Origin: Muribaculum caecicola
GTDB taxonomy: Bacteria; Bacteroidota; Bacteroidia; Bacteroidales; Muribaculaceae
Length of the DNA stretch: 64,000 nucleotides
Assembly (NCBI GenBank): GCA_004801635.1
Contig: SSTG01000001.1
Coordinates: 1 to 64,000 of the forward strand
Direction of reading: 5' to 3'
In this document: in pieces, positions 25,774 to 33,594 of the stretch
Layout of the letters: each line of letters starts with the position of its first letter
Numbering within the stretch: position 1 is the stretch's first letter
The notes under the pieces: model-generated
Databases searched by the model: none
The model's input: only the letters and a program-made list of their open reading frames with translations
What the model was told of the DNA's origin: nothing
Position numbers and translations under genes: made by a program

Positions 25774-25995
25774 AATGTTTTAAATAATGTTTTGGTTTTA
25801 GTTGATTACTATAAAATAAATTATTATAAATTAAATTATTGCGTTTTTATGGCACGTCATTGCACGTTTGTGTTTCCCTGTCATTGTTGTTCGTTCATGG
25901 TGTACAAGGCAAGAAGTTTATATCTTTTCTCGTAGCGCGCATATTACGGCATTCAATGTCGGCAAGCACTTTTGACGTTTTGTAAGAGCCGTTTG
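25774..25995 (-). other. Long 5' leader of the exbB operon
   Basis: About 220 nt lie between the predicted transcription start (~25995) and the exbB ATG. The stretch is AT-rich near the gene and holds no ORF of note; one minus-strand ATG there runs only five codons. Its length would leave room for post-transcriptional control, but I recognise no riboswitch. The remainder of the 25774-26214 gap holds the promoter and the hairpin at 26165. Confidence 0.45.
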
Positions 25996-26000
25996 ATTTG

Positions 26001-26031
26001 CAAATTTACTATATATTTTTTACAAACCAAA
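26001..26031 (-). promoter_or_regulatory. Sigma-ABfr promoter of exbB-exbD-exbD-tonB
   Basis: Minus strand: -33 TTTG (26031-26028), 19-bp spacer, -7 TAAATTTG (26008-26001), an exact consensus match. Transcription should start near 25995. Confidence 0.75.
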
Positions 26032-26164
26032 TTTTGTCAAGCCATTTTGTGCTTTTTGACAAATAGGACGGCCGTTTGTTTTAATCTGTGTTACAAGACA
26101 ACGTTTTTTGCTGTGTTTTTATTGTATTTTGATTGTGTTTGAGTGTGAGGCTGCATGACGTGAA

Positions 26165-26196
26165 GCGCCCCGTAGCCAGTAAAGGTTACGGGGCGC
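26165..26196 (-). terminator. GC-rich hairpin after the coiled-coil lipoprotein gene
   Basis: Arms GCGCCCCGTAGCC (26165-26177) and its complement at 26184-26196 pair over 13 bp with one wobble and a 6-nt loop, 18 bp past the stop. No T run follows on the minus strand. Confidence 0.65.
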
Positions 26197-26214
26197 CGGT
26201 ATGGTTTGTTGGGC

Positions 26215-27072
26215 TTAGTCAACCTGTATTACCAAGTAGTTGGACAGGCTCCAGAAACGTGCCGGGTCGGTTATCTGGATTATTTTGTACCCGTCGGCAT
26301 CTTCGATATTGTATGAGTCGGACGGCATGTTTGTTAATATCTTTGCTTTCTTTGAATGTGTTGGGATGCTGTTGAGCGTACGTTTGTCGGCTCTGGTAAA
26401 GTAGCTTTGCTGGAAATCGGCTTGCATGAGTTTTGTTTTTCTAAGGAAGCCGGTTTCGATTATGTTTGCTTCTTTGAGCTCTTTTTTCGATCCGATGGCG
26501 TAGAAGCATGTGTTTAGTTCGTTTGTGACAGATTGGGCTTCCTGTTGGGCGAGCTCTGTTGCCTGGCGCTCCTCGATTACCGTGGTGCTGAGCGAGTCAA
26601 TGCTTCGCGAAAGGTCTGCGACTTGTATTTTGGCGGCCTGCAGGTCGTTGCGCAGAGTGCTTATAGAGGCTTCTTGCTGGGCAATTTCTGCTTTGAGGTT
26701 GTCAATTGTGCGCTTTAAGGTTGTGCTGTATTGTTGCGATGTTGACAGTTTTTTTTCCAGTTCGGCCAAGCGCTGTCGTCTTTGCTGGAGTGCTTGCTGG
26801 ATAGCGGCCATGTCGCTTTTTATCTGGTCTTTTCTTGATGCTGTTTCTGAACTTAAGTTGCCGGAGTTCAGAATTTTTTCCATCGCTTTGATCTGGGTCA
26901 TACCGTCGGTGATGTCGTTTAACAGTATGAAAAGCGAGTCCTGGTTGGCGAGTGCGGTTTGCAGGGAGTCGTCAAGCTGAACATTTCTGGCTTCTGCAAT
27001 TTTTAGTTTTCCTTCATTGCATGCGGTCATGCATAATAGTCCTGTTGCGATTAGAATGACATACTTTTTCAT
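26215..27072 (-). CDS. Coiled-coil lipoprotein
   Basis: A 285-aa protein with a lipoprotein signal (lipobox MTAC, Cys at residue 18). Residues ~60-190 form a long heptad-patterned coiled coil rich in Gln, Leu, Ser and Ala (for example ELEKKLSTSQQYSTTLKRTI). The last ~90 residues form a compact domain with FYAIGSKKELKEANIIE and KAKILTNMPSDSYNIED, a pattern I recall from uncharacterised Bacteroidales lipoproteins sometimes labelled Cbp1-like. It is expected to be lipid-anchored, with the coiled coil spanning part of the periplasm or exposed outside. No operon partners are clear: rsmI upstream is 47 bp away on the same strand, so co-transcription with it is possible. Confidence 0.7.
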   Translation of the reverse strand: MKKYVILIATGLLCMTACNEGKLKIAEARNVQLDDSLQTALANQDSLFILLNDITDGMTQIKAMEKILNSGNLSSETASRKDQIKSDMAAIQQALQQRRQRLAELEKKLSTSQQYSTTLKRTIDNLKAEIAQQEASISTLRNDLQAAKIQVADLSRSIDSLSTTVIEERQATELAQQEAQSVTNELNTCFYAIGSKKELKEANIIETGFLRKTKLMQADFQQSYFTRADKRTLNSIPTHSKKAKILTNMPSDSYNIEDADGYKIIQITDPARFWSLSNYLVIQVD

Positions 27073-27119
27073 AATGGGAAGTATTTTTGTTGAAACATGT
27101 TTTTTTGTGGATTGTATGT

Positions 27120-27869
27120 TTATGTAGTCCCGGAGACTGTTTTTGGGGGATTATTCTCTTTATATTTGTTTTTATGTGGGGCTTTTTGCTTTTTTGCGTT
27201 GTTGCCTTCTATGACAATAACGATTTCGCCTTTTGGAATGTTCGCGCGGAAATGTTCTTGCAATTGTTGCAGGCTGCCGGAAACGGTGGTGTCGTAAATT
27301 TTGGATATCTCTCTGGAAACGGATGCCTGGCGGCTGTCTCCGCAGTTTTTAGCAAGTTCGCCAAGTGTTTTTACCAGTCTTAGCGGCGATTCGTATATAA
27401 TTACGGTGCGTTCTTCCGCCCCGATTTCTGCCAGCCGGGTGGCCCGTCCTTTTTTTACGGGAAGAAAGCCTTCAAAAACAAAGCGGTCGCATGGCAGTCC
27501 GGAATTAATCAAGGCCGGAATAAGCGCGGTCGGGCCTGGGAGTGTTTCGACTGTTACCCCTAGGGAGCGGCATTGCCTTACGAGCAGGAATCCAGGGTCG
27601 GAAATTCCTGGTGTGCCTGCGTCGCTTATCAATGCTATGTTTTCTCCTGCAAGAATCCGTTCGGCTATGGGGAGTGCCGTGTTGTGTTCGTTAAATTTGT
27701 GGTGTGAGGATGTGGGTGTTGCTATTTCGAATTTGCGCAGAAGCACTGCGCTTGTGCGCGTGTCCTCGCAGAGAATCAAGTCGGCGTTTTTTAGTGTTTC
27801 TATGGCCCGTGGCGCCATGTCCGACATGTTTCCTACCGGTGTCGGTACGATAAATAATTTTCCGTTCAT
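27120..27869 (-). CDS. rsmI: 16S rRNA (cytidine-1402 2'-O) methyltransferase
   Basis: A 249-aa tetrapyrrole-methylase fold enzyme that uses SAM to methylate the ribose of C1402 in the ribosomal decoding centre. Diagnostic segments: GKLFIVPTPVGNMSDM at the start, LILCEDTRTSAVLLRKF, IALISDAGTPGISDPGF (SAM site), FEGFLPVKKGRATRL and TVIIYESPLRLVKTL. The last ~20 residues form a Lys/Asn-rich tail beyond the fold. The start overlaps the end of the upstream gene by 4 bp (ATGA type), so the two are translationally coupled. Confidence 0.95.
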   Translation of the reverse strand: MNGKLFIVPTPVGNMSDMAPRAIETLKNADLILCEDTRTSAVLLRKFEIATPTSSHHKFNEHNTALPIAERILAGENIALISDAGTPGISDPGFLLVRQCRSLGVTVETLPGPTALIPALINSGLPCDRFVFEGFLPVKKGRATRLAEIGAEERTVIIYESPLRLVKTLGELAKNCGDSRQASVSREISKIYDTTVSGSLQQLQEHFRANIPKGEIVIVIEGNNAKKQKAPHKNKYKENNPPKTVSGTT

Positions 27870-28600
27870 CTGCCTTGGAAATGTTTGGTTATTATTTGCA
27901 TGAAATCGATGACTTCGGCGTTTTCAGGGTCCCATTCCAGGTCTTCGTAAAAATATTCAGTGGCTTCCGACAATGTAGCCATGGCCTCTATTAAATTTAT
28001 TGTGTCTGTGAAGTCGGAGTCGCTGTTGCCAAACAGTTCGCGTTTGAAGCGAAATCGGTCGTTTAGGGAGAATGCCTTTTTTAGGCATCGTGACTGTTCT
28101 CTTGCCAATTTCTCGTCAAGTGTTACCTGTTCTGGTGCGATTGGTCCTGTCGGGGCTTCCTGTTGCGTTGTTTGTGCCGCTTCTGCAGGCGAAACGGCAG
28201 GTGTTTCCGTTTCTGGGTCAGGCCCGTTGTTTTCGGCAATATCGTAATAATCGACAATTTCTTCTTTGTTGTCAATTTCTGTCTCAGGCACGAATTCTAT
28301 GTCTGTTTCGATAACCGGTATAGGGTTTGTTTCAGGCTCGTTGTCTGAATTTGTTGTTTCAACAGGTGTTTCGTTGTCTGGTTCTGTTGTGATTTCCGGT
28401 TCCGGTGTGTGTGCCGGTGTTTCTTCTTCCTGTTCGTGTTTACAGAATCCGGATATTGTAGCATTGTACAGTAATGCGGTTTTTTCCGATAGCATGTCTG
28501 TTACCTGGCCAGGATGTTGCCCTCCTCGGTCGCGGACAATGTGCAGCAGTCCTTCTATTTCGTAGCTTAGTTTTATCAGGTCGTCGATGTTTTTGTTCAT
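27866..28600 (-). CDS. Conserved acidic protein of unknown function
   Basis: A 244-aa cytoplasmic protein. The N-terminal ~50 residues are helical (NIDDLIKLSYEIEGLLHIV). A ~120-residue middle is very rich in Glu, Pro and Thr and presumably disordered. The C-terminal ~80 residues are well ordered and conserved: LNDRFRFKRELFGNSDSDFTDTINLIEAM and DLEWDPENAEVIDFMQIITKHF, which I recall from Bacteroidetes hypothetical proteins encoded next to rsmI. No enzymatic motif is seen. The disordered linker between two conserved ends suggests an adaptor that ties two partners together. It overlaps rsmI by 4 bp. Confidence 0.75.
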   Translation of the reverse strand: MNKNIDDLIKLSYEIEGLLHIVRDRGGQHPGQVTDMLSEKTALLYNATISGFCKHEQEEETPAHTPEPEITTEPDNETPVETTNSDNEPETNPIPVIETDIEFVPETEIDNKEEIVDYYDIAENNGPDPETETPAVSPAEAAQTTQQEAPTGPIAPEQVTLDEKLAREQSRCLKKAFSLNDRFRFKRELFGNSDSDFTDTINLIEAMATLSEATEYFYEDLEWDPENAEVIDFMQIITKHFQGR

Positions 28601-28711
28601 GTTGAATTGTTTTGTGGCAAGCGTTGAGCCGTGCCGTACGTGTTGTTGCCGGTTTGCGGTTTTTGCGCTAATTTAAAACATTGTCGTGAAATATCGGATA
28701 TAAAAATAAAA

Positions 28712-28738
28712 AAAGGCTCAAATTTTTTTTGAGCCTTT
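28712..28738 (-). terminator. Intrinsic terminator of tRNA-Met
   Basis: On the minus strand, an 11-bp stem (AAAGGCTCAAA with its complement) is followed by a run of seven T, directly after the tRNA 3' end. A textbook rho-independent signal. Confidence 0.9.
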
Positions 28739-28739
28739 G

Positions 28740-28813
28740 TAGCGGGATCGAGAATTGAACTCGAGACCTCCGGGTTATGAATCCGACGCTCTAACCAACT
28801 GAGCTATCCCGCC
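28740..28813 (-). tRNA. tRNA-Met (CAT anticodon, elongator type)
   Basis: 74 nt on the minus strand fold as a full cloverleaf: acceptor GGCGGGA with TCCCGCT (last pair G-U), D arm around GCTCAGTTGG, anticodon loop with CAT inside GATTCATAACC, T arm GAGTTCAATTCTC. CCA is not encoded. The C1-A72-type mismatch of initiator tRNA is absent (position 1 is G) and the D/anticodon features look elongator-like; a tRNA-Ile2 (modified CAT) cannot be excluded by eye. Confidence 0.9.
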
Positions 28814-28830
28814 GTTCTGATTTGCGAGTG

Positions 28831-28862
28831 CAAATTTAAAACATATAATTGATTGTTGCAAC
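28831..28862 (-). promoter_or_regulatory. Promoter of tRNA-Met
   Basis: Minus strand -7 TAAATTTG (28838-28831) with GTTG at 28862-28859 after a 20-bp spacer, placing the transcription start about 12 nt upstream of the tRNA. The remaining 28863-29037 gap shows no supported gene. Confidence 0.6.
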
Positions 28863-29037
28863 TGTTTGCTGTACTTTTTTTGAGATTAAATTCCGTGTTG
28901 TGGCTAATTGGTTGGTTTGTCGAAGTTTTTTCACTTGTAAAAAATAAAATTTGTATTTTGAGGTCCTTTTAACAGTTTGTGTAAACATTATAAAACAAGC
29001 GCGTGTTTAAATTACTAGAAACTAAATAATATATAAT

Positions 29038-29334
29038 ATGAATGATTTTAGCGAAGTAATAAAAAATTCAAAGCCCACCTTGGTCGATTTTTATGCCACA
29101 TGGTGTGGTCCGTGTAAAATGATGCATCCTATACTTGACAAGTTGAAGGAGAATGTTGGCGACGCTGTGTCTATATTAAAAATAGATGTAGACAAAAATC
29201 AGGAACTTTCGGCTCAATACCGCATACAGTCGGTGCCAACGTTGATGATTTTTAAGGATGGTGAAATAAAATGGCGTTCGGCCGGCGTTCATCAGGCTGA
29301 TGCCCTGGAGTCGAAGTTGAAGGAGTTTATTTAG
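29038..29334 (+). CDS. trxA: Thioredoxin
   Basis: A 98-aa single-domain thioredoxin with the active-site WCGPCK (about residues 23-28) in VDFYATWCGPCKMMHP, the cis-Pro turn SVPTLMIFKDGE and a short helix end. It reduces cytoplasmic disulfides such as those of ribonucleotide reductase and peroxidases (the Bcp at 56.7 kb is one likely partner). It is slightly shorter than the ~105-aa average but complete. No signal peptide. It is monocistronic, with a terminator at 29404. Confidence 0.95.
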   Translation: MNDFSEVIKNSKPTLVDFYATWCGPCKMMHPILDKLKENVGDAVSILKIDVDKNQELSAQYRIQSVPTLMIFKDGEIKWRSAGVHQADALESKLKEFI

Positions 29335-29403
29335 TCGGTGTAATGCCGCCGGGCGGTCTGAGCTTGCCCGTGGCTCCTTAAAGATTATTAAAACAAGCCT
29401 TTT

Positions 29404-29436
29404 AACTCGCCGTTTTTAGCCAAAACGGCGAGTTTT
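29404..29436 (+). terminator. Intrinsic terminator after trxA
   Basis: Perfect 13-bp stem (29404-29416 with 29422-29434), 5-nt loop, T tail. It lies 70 bp downstream of trxA and its tail abuts the next promoter. Confidence 0.85.
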
Positions 29437-29459
29437 ATGTTTAATTGCGAAAAAATTAG

Positions 29460-29467
29460 TAACTTTG
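29460..29467 (+). promoter_or_regulatory. Promoter -7 box (TAACTTTG) for the GT5-like gene
   Basis: Exact TAnnTTTG match 32 bp before the ATG at 29500. A weak GTTT at 29439-29442 gives a 17-bp spacer and overlaps the terminator tail. Confidence 0.5.
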
Positions 29468-29499
29468 CAGAATAATATATATCGCAAAACAAACCTTTA

Positions 29500-30309
29500 A
29501 TGGAACTCAACAAGGTACTTTACATTTCGCAGGAGATAGTGCCCTATCTTGCCCCTTCTCCTTTAGCAACATTAAGCCATAAGCTGCCCCAGGGTGTGCT
29601 GGAGAAAGGCGTTGAGGTAAGAACATTTATGCCTAAATACGGCTGTATAAAAGAGCGTCGCAACCAGTTGCACGAGGTAATCCGCTTGTCGGGTCTTAAT
29701 ATTGTAATAGATGATGCCGACCATCCTTTAATAATAAAGGTGGCAACACTTCAGCCTGCAAGAATGCAGGTTTATTTTATAGATAACGAGGATTACTTTT
29801 TTAGAACCGCCAATCAGGGCGAACTAGAGATAAACGCGCATCCGGAAGACAATGACGAGCGTATTATTTTCTATGTGCGCGGAGTGGTGGAGACCGTTAA
29901 GAAACTTCGTTGGTATCCTTCGTTGGTGCATTGCACCGGATGGGTTAGTTCGTTAGCCCCGGCCTATCTTAAGCGTATATACGCCGACGACCCGGCGCTG
30001 AACAGCCCAAAGATTGTATATTCCGTGTGCGATGATACTTTTGATGGCGCACTCGACAGCCGAATGCAAGAAAAACTTAAACAGGAGGGGTTCTCCGACC
30101 AAGACCTTGCAGCACTGGGTCAGAATCCGGTTACATGGATTGACTTGCAAAAAATTGCAATAGATTTTAGCGACGGTATAGTGCAGTCGTCTGAGTCGGT
30201 TGATCCGGAAGTGCTGGAATATATAAAGAAATCCGGTAAGCCGTTTTTGCCGTTCCCAGGGGCGGATGATTACGTTGACGCATATCTTGAATTCTATAAG
30301 TCGTTGTAA
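29500..30309 (+). CDS. Glycogen/starch synthase N-terminal-domain protein, probably non-catalytic
   Basis: A 269-aa protein matching only the first half of GT5 glycogen synthase (~480 aa). The start VLYISQEIVPYL...GVLEKGVEVRTFMPKYG parallels the ADP-glucose synthase opening, and LVHCTGWVSSLAPAYLK parallels the 'hcHDWhtal.p.yl' segment. Two things are missing: the KxGGL substrate motif, replaced here by APSPLA (about residues 18-23), and the whole C-terminal GT-B nucleotide-binding domain. Catalysis is therefore unlikely. A role as a regulator or binding protein in glycogen metabolism is inference. Such short forms recur in Bacteroidetes. It is followed after 28 bp by the DUF4270 gene, a pairing I recall from relatives. 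Confidence 0.75.
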   Translation: MELNKVLYISQEIVPYLAPSPLATLSHKLPQGVLEKGVEVRTFMPKYGCIKERRNQLHEVIRLSGLNIVIDDADHPLIIKVATLQPARMQVYFIDNEDYFFRTANQGELEINAHPEDNDERIIFYVRGVVETVKKLRWYPSLVHCTGWVSSLAPAYLKRIYADDPALNSPKIVYSVCDDTFDGALDSRMQEKLKQEGFSDQDLAALGQNPVTWIDLQKIAIDFSDGIVQSSESVDPEVLEYIKKSGKPFLPFPGADDYVDAYLEFYKSL

Positions 30310-30337
30310 TAACGTTTATATAAATATCTGACTATTT

Positions 30338-31741
30338 ATGCATTTGTTGTCATACAATAAAATTTGTAAAATAATCCTTTCTGCAATGCTGGTATCTGCA
30401 TTTGCCTCGTGCGACGAAACCAGCGAGATAGGGTCGTCTATTGTCGACGATCAGGTTGACGTGGTTATAGACTCGGTTTTTGTAATCACAGGCTCATCGC
30501 AGGAAAATAACATACAGTATGCGCGTACGAGCAACCAGTTGCTTGGCACCATACAGGCCGACGGATATGGCGATTTGTCAAGCGACTTTATTACACAGCT
30601 TATGCCTGCAAACCGTTTGCTTACCGATGGCATTACTGTTGAAAACGTAGATTCGATAAAACTGCGTATGTTTATGACAGAAGGTGCTTTTGTCGGTGAT
30701 TCCGTGGCTCCGTTAGGTCTTGAGGTTTACAGGCTGACCAAGCAGTTGCCAGACGACATATCTAAACTCGGCAATCCGTCGGACTATTGCACACCACAGT
30801 CTTTGCTGGCTTCGAAAACTTATACCGCCTCGGTTGTCGGGCTTTCTGATTCTATAGCTGACATATATGTGAGCCAGGGCGTACGTGTGGTAGATGTAAA
30901 GCTTCCCAGGGAGCTGGGTCAGGAATTTTATAATAAATATACTTCGCCCGGTGGGTCGGAATTGTTTAACGATCCAGAAGCTTTTGCTAAATGGTTTCCC
31001 GGGTTGTATGTGAAAAATTCGTACGGTAGCGGACGTATAATGACGTTCTATGCCACACGAATGTATATGTATTATTCTAAACCAGACAAGGTTGACGATA
31101 AAGACACAGTATACCATTATGTGAGTTCGTTTCTAGCTGTAACTCCCGAGGTGGTAAATTACAATAACATTTCACAGCAGCTTAGTGCCGACGTGACAAC
31201 TCTGGCATCGAAGTCGCCTGTGGTAGTAGCCCCCAGCCCTATGGGGTTTGACGCGAATGTAACAATCCCGGTACGGGACATTGTTTCCAAATATAAGGAG
31301 CAGGCAGGGTTATACAATGTAATTAACTCGATGACATTTAGGGTGTCGGCCGAATCTATTGAAAACGAATACGGAATCACCCCTCCGCCTTACTTGTTGC
31401 TTATAAGGAAAGATAAACGCGACGAATTCTTTAAAGATGCAGAACTTACCGACAACAAGACTTCGTTTTATGCAGCCTACAGTTCTATATCGAAGTCGTA
31501 CACGTTTACTTCCATGCGTCAGTATGTTATCGACATGATAGAGAAAGACGGCACCGAAGGGCTTACAGATGCCGACGGCGAATTTTTGTTGATGCCTGTT
31601 TCGCTTGTTACAGAAACAGTGAACTCGCAAACCACGGTTGTAGCTATCGTTCCGTATACAGAAACTCCTGTAATGGCAAAATTAAATTTTGATGATTCAA
31701 AAATAAAGGTTACATATAGCAAACAAACAATAAAAAATTAG
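30338..31741 (+). CDS. DUF4270 family lipoprotein
   Basis: A 467-aa protein with a lipoprotein signal (lipobox AFASC, Cys at about residue 25) and a mature part matching the DUF4270 pattern: CDETSEIGSSIVDDQVDVVIDSVFVITGSS at the start, then repeated beta-rich modules such as LLGTIQADGYGDLSSDFITQL and the VDSIKLRMFM segment. The family is Bacteroidetes-specific, lipid-anchored and of unknown function; mostly beta structure is expected. Co-transcribed with the GT5-like gene. A tRNA-Thr promoter begins at the stop codon. Confidence 0.85.
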   Translation: MHLLSYNKICKIILSAMLVSAFASCDETSEIGSSIVDDQVDVVIDSVFVITGSSQENNIQYARTSNQLLGTIQADGYGDLSSDFITQLMPANRLLTDGITVENVDSIKLRMFMTEGAFVGDSVAPLGLEVYRLTKQLPDDISKLGNPSDYCTPQSLLASKTYTASVVGLSDSIADIYVSQGVRVVDVKLPRELGQEFYNKYTSPGGSELFNDPEAFAKWFPGLYVKNSYGSGRIMTFYATRMYMYYSKPDKVDDKDTVYHYVSSFLAVTPEVVNYNNISQQLSADVTTLASKSPVVVAPSPMGFDANVTIPVRDIVSKYKEQAGLYNVINSMTFRVSAESIENEYGITPPPYLLLIRKDKRDEFFKDAELTDNKTSFYAAYSSISKSYTFTSMRQYVIDMIEKDGTEGLTDADGEFLLMPVSLVTETVNSQTTVVAIVPYTETPVMAKLNFDDSKIKVTYSKQTIKN

Positions 31742-31749
31742 TATATTTG
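31742..31749 (+). promoter_or_regulatory. Promoter -7 box (TATATTTG) for tRNA-Thr
   Basis: Exact TAnnTTTG match beginning one base after the DUF4270 stop codon. Transcription should start near 31755, about 50 nt before the tRNA. Confidence 0.55.
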
Positions 31750-31804
31750 CACTCTCAAAAATGACGGAGCTGCCAATCCGCATTTCTGATGTACATATAT
31801 TCAG

Positions 31805-31877
31805 GCCACAATAGCTCAGTTGGTAGAGCATTTCATTCGTAACGAAAAGGTCCGGGGTTCGAGCCCCCGTTGTGGCT
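31805..31877 (+). tRNA. tRNA-Thr (CGT anticodon)
   Basis: 73 nt fold as a cloverleaf: acceptor GCCACAA with TTGTGGC (perfect 7 bp), D arm GCTCAGTTGGTAGAGC, anticodon CGT in TTCATTCGTAACGAA, T arm CGGGGTTCGAGCCCCCG. CCA is not encoded. A 15-bp hairpin follows at 31890. Confidence 0.93.
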
Positions 31878-31889
31878 CAATATTGGAGC

Positions 31890-31930
31890 AATGCGATAAT
31901 CTGCCAGTTAATTCTGCAGATTATCGCATT
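31890..31930. terminator. Hairpin terminating tRNA-Thr and the opposing DUF488 gene
   Basis: Perfect 15-bp inverted repeat (31890-31904 with 31916-31930), 11-nt loop, 13 nt after the tRNA. The end of the minus-strand DUF488 frame (stop at 31908) lies inside it, so the two transcripts share the element. Confidence 0.75.
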
Positions 31931-32310
31931 TATTGTTGAAGTTAAATTCGGGATGGCTTGCGAGATAAGCGGCCAGAATTACAGCATTGTTCTGCCGGAG
32001 ATTGCGAGAACTATACAGAAGGGTTACGTTTTTATATCGCGTCAAAGTTTTTATTAGTTCGGTTGTTGCCGGATTGCATGATAGCTCCTGTGTATATTTT
32101 GTCTTGAATTCGTCCCAGCGGTTTTCCATGTCGGCATGATACCATTGCCGTAATTTGCTGGAAGGTGCAATTTGTTTGGCCCATAAATCATAATGGAATT
32201 TCTCTTTTGATTCGCCCCCTTGGCCATAACCGGTCCACAAGGACGCGGAATCCGTCGTCAGCTTGTCCGGAAGCATCATCATAAACACGTTTTATTTGTA
32301 TTGTGGTCAT
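31908..32310 (-). pseudogene. DUF488 (YeaO-like) gene broken by a +1 frameshift
   Basis: Two frames together make one DUF488 protein. The N-terminal part (start at 32310) reads [19 protein letters not shown] then [11 protein letters not shown] and soon hits a stop. The C-terminal part in the next frame reads [20 protein letters not shown], then ADMENRWDEFKTKY, and runs to 31908. The frames meet at a run of five C on the plus strand (32215-32219). With four C the sequence becomes [16 protein letters not shown], exactly the family pattern. So either one base was inserted or the run was misread. DUF488 proteins are small cytoplasmic proteins of unknown function. The intact product would be about 134 aa. 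The gap from 32311 to the pta promoter holds nothing else. Confidence 0.85.
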
Positions 32311-32436
32311 GGCTTTCTGCATTTTATATGTAGAAAACGTTGTTGCCTGCTTCCAAGTTTGTTTATGATGTGTGAAATTAGAAAAGTTTTTGTTAAAAAA
32401 CTGGAGGTCATAATGTGTTTTAACGTGCAAAAAATG

Positions 32437-32444
32437 TAATTTTG
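32437..32444 (+). promoter_or_regulatory. Promoter -7 box (TAATTTTG) for pta-ackA
   Basis: Exact TAnnTTTG match about 115 bp before the pta ATG. The -33 region shows only GTTT at 32417-32420. It predicts a leader of ~110 nt. Confidence 0.5.
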
Positions 32445-32559
32445 TAATATTATATGTCCGGAAGGCCCGGTGCATTCATTTGTTGATGCATATAGCAAAG
32501 CCTAATGGGCACTTGTATTGTGGAAATACATTATCCAACCAAAAAATTAATATATAACA

Positions 32560-33576
32560 ATGGGACTTTTTGAAAAGCTTACATCTAAGGCCAAACAAAA
32601 CCGTCAGCGCATAGTGCTGCCGGAAGGAACTGAACCACGAACCCTTACAGCTGCCGACAGGCTGATTGTGGAAGAACTTGCCGACATTATACTTATTGGC
32701 AACCCGGCCGAGATAAAGGCTGCCGCTGCAGAATTGGGACTGACTAATATTTCCAAGGCAAAGATTGTTAATCCGGCTGACGAAAAAGTTCTTAATAAAT
32801 ATGCTCCCATATTTTATGAACTTCGCAAAAGCAAGGGCATAACTATGGAGGATGCATACAAAACTGCCGCGAATCCGTTGTATCTTGGCTGCCTGATGAT
32901 TAAGAACGGCGATGCCGATGGCCAGGTAGCTGGAGCCTTGAATACTACAGGAAACGTGTTGCGTGCCGCCTTCCAGGTGATTAAGACAAAACCGGGTATT
33001 GATGTCGTTTCTGGTGCATTCGTAATGCTTCTACCCGAAAATTCGCCATTTGGTACTGATGGTATATTGGTATTTGCCGATTGCGCAGTGCTTCCTGACC
33101 CTACATCGAAAGAACTTGCACAGATAGCTCTTTCTGCGGCAGATACAGCTCGGGATATTGCCGGTATAGAGCCTAAAATTGCCATGCTTAGCTTCTCAAC
33201 AAAGGGCAGTGCCAAGCATGAACGCATAGATAAAGTTATTGAAGCCACAGAACTTGTCCGTGAGGCTGCTCCGTCGCTTGTTGTTGACGGCGAATTGCAG
33301 GCTGATGCAGCCCTGGTGCCAGGTGTGGCTAAAAGCAAGGCTCCGGGCAGTCCTGTAAACGGCGAGGCAAACGTACTGATATTCCCGTCGCTTGAAACAG
33401 GAAACATTGCTTATAAGCTGGTTCAGCGTCTGGCTAGCGTGCAGGCTGTAGGCCCGATTCTTCAAGGTCTTGCCGCTCCGGTTAACGACCTTTCGCGAGG
33501 CTGTTTCCCCGAAGATATATATAAGACGGTTATTATTACATGTAATCAGGCAATCGGCCTGAAGGATATTGATTAA
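32560..33576 (+). CDS. pta: Phosphate acetyltransferase
   Basis: A 338-aa short-form Pta, converting acetyl-CoA and phosphate to acetyl phosphate and CoA. Seen: [18 protein letters not shown] at the start, [62 protein letters not shown] and the [10 protein letters not shown]...[17 protein letters not shown] block with catalytic Arg/Ser/Asp positions typical of the family. It lacks the N-terminal regulatory extension of enterobacterial Pta. It precedes ackA by 18 bp as one fermentative acetate operon that yields ATP. Confidence 0.96.
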   Translation: MGLFEKLTSKAKQNRQRIVLPEGTEPRTLTAADRLIVEELADIILIGNPAEIKAAAAELGLTNISKAKIVNPADEKVLNKYAPIFYELRKSKGITMEDAYKTAANPLYLGCLMIKNGDADGQVAGALNTTGNVLRAAFQVIKTKPGIDVVSGAFVMLLPENSPFGTDGILVFADCAVLPDPTSKELAQIALSAADTARDIAGIEPKIAMLSFSTKGSAKHERIDKVIEATELVREAAPSLVVDGELQADAALVPGVAKSKAPGSPVNGEANVLIFPSLETGNIAYKLVQRLASVQAVGPILQGLAAPVNDLSRGCFPEDIYKTVIITCNQAIGLKDID

Positions 33577-33594
33577 TTCAATAAACATTCTGTT

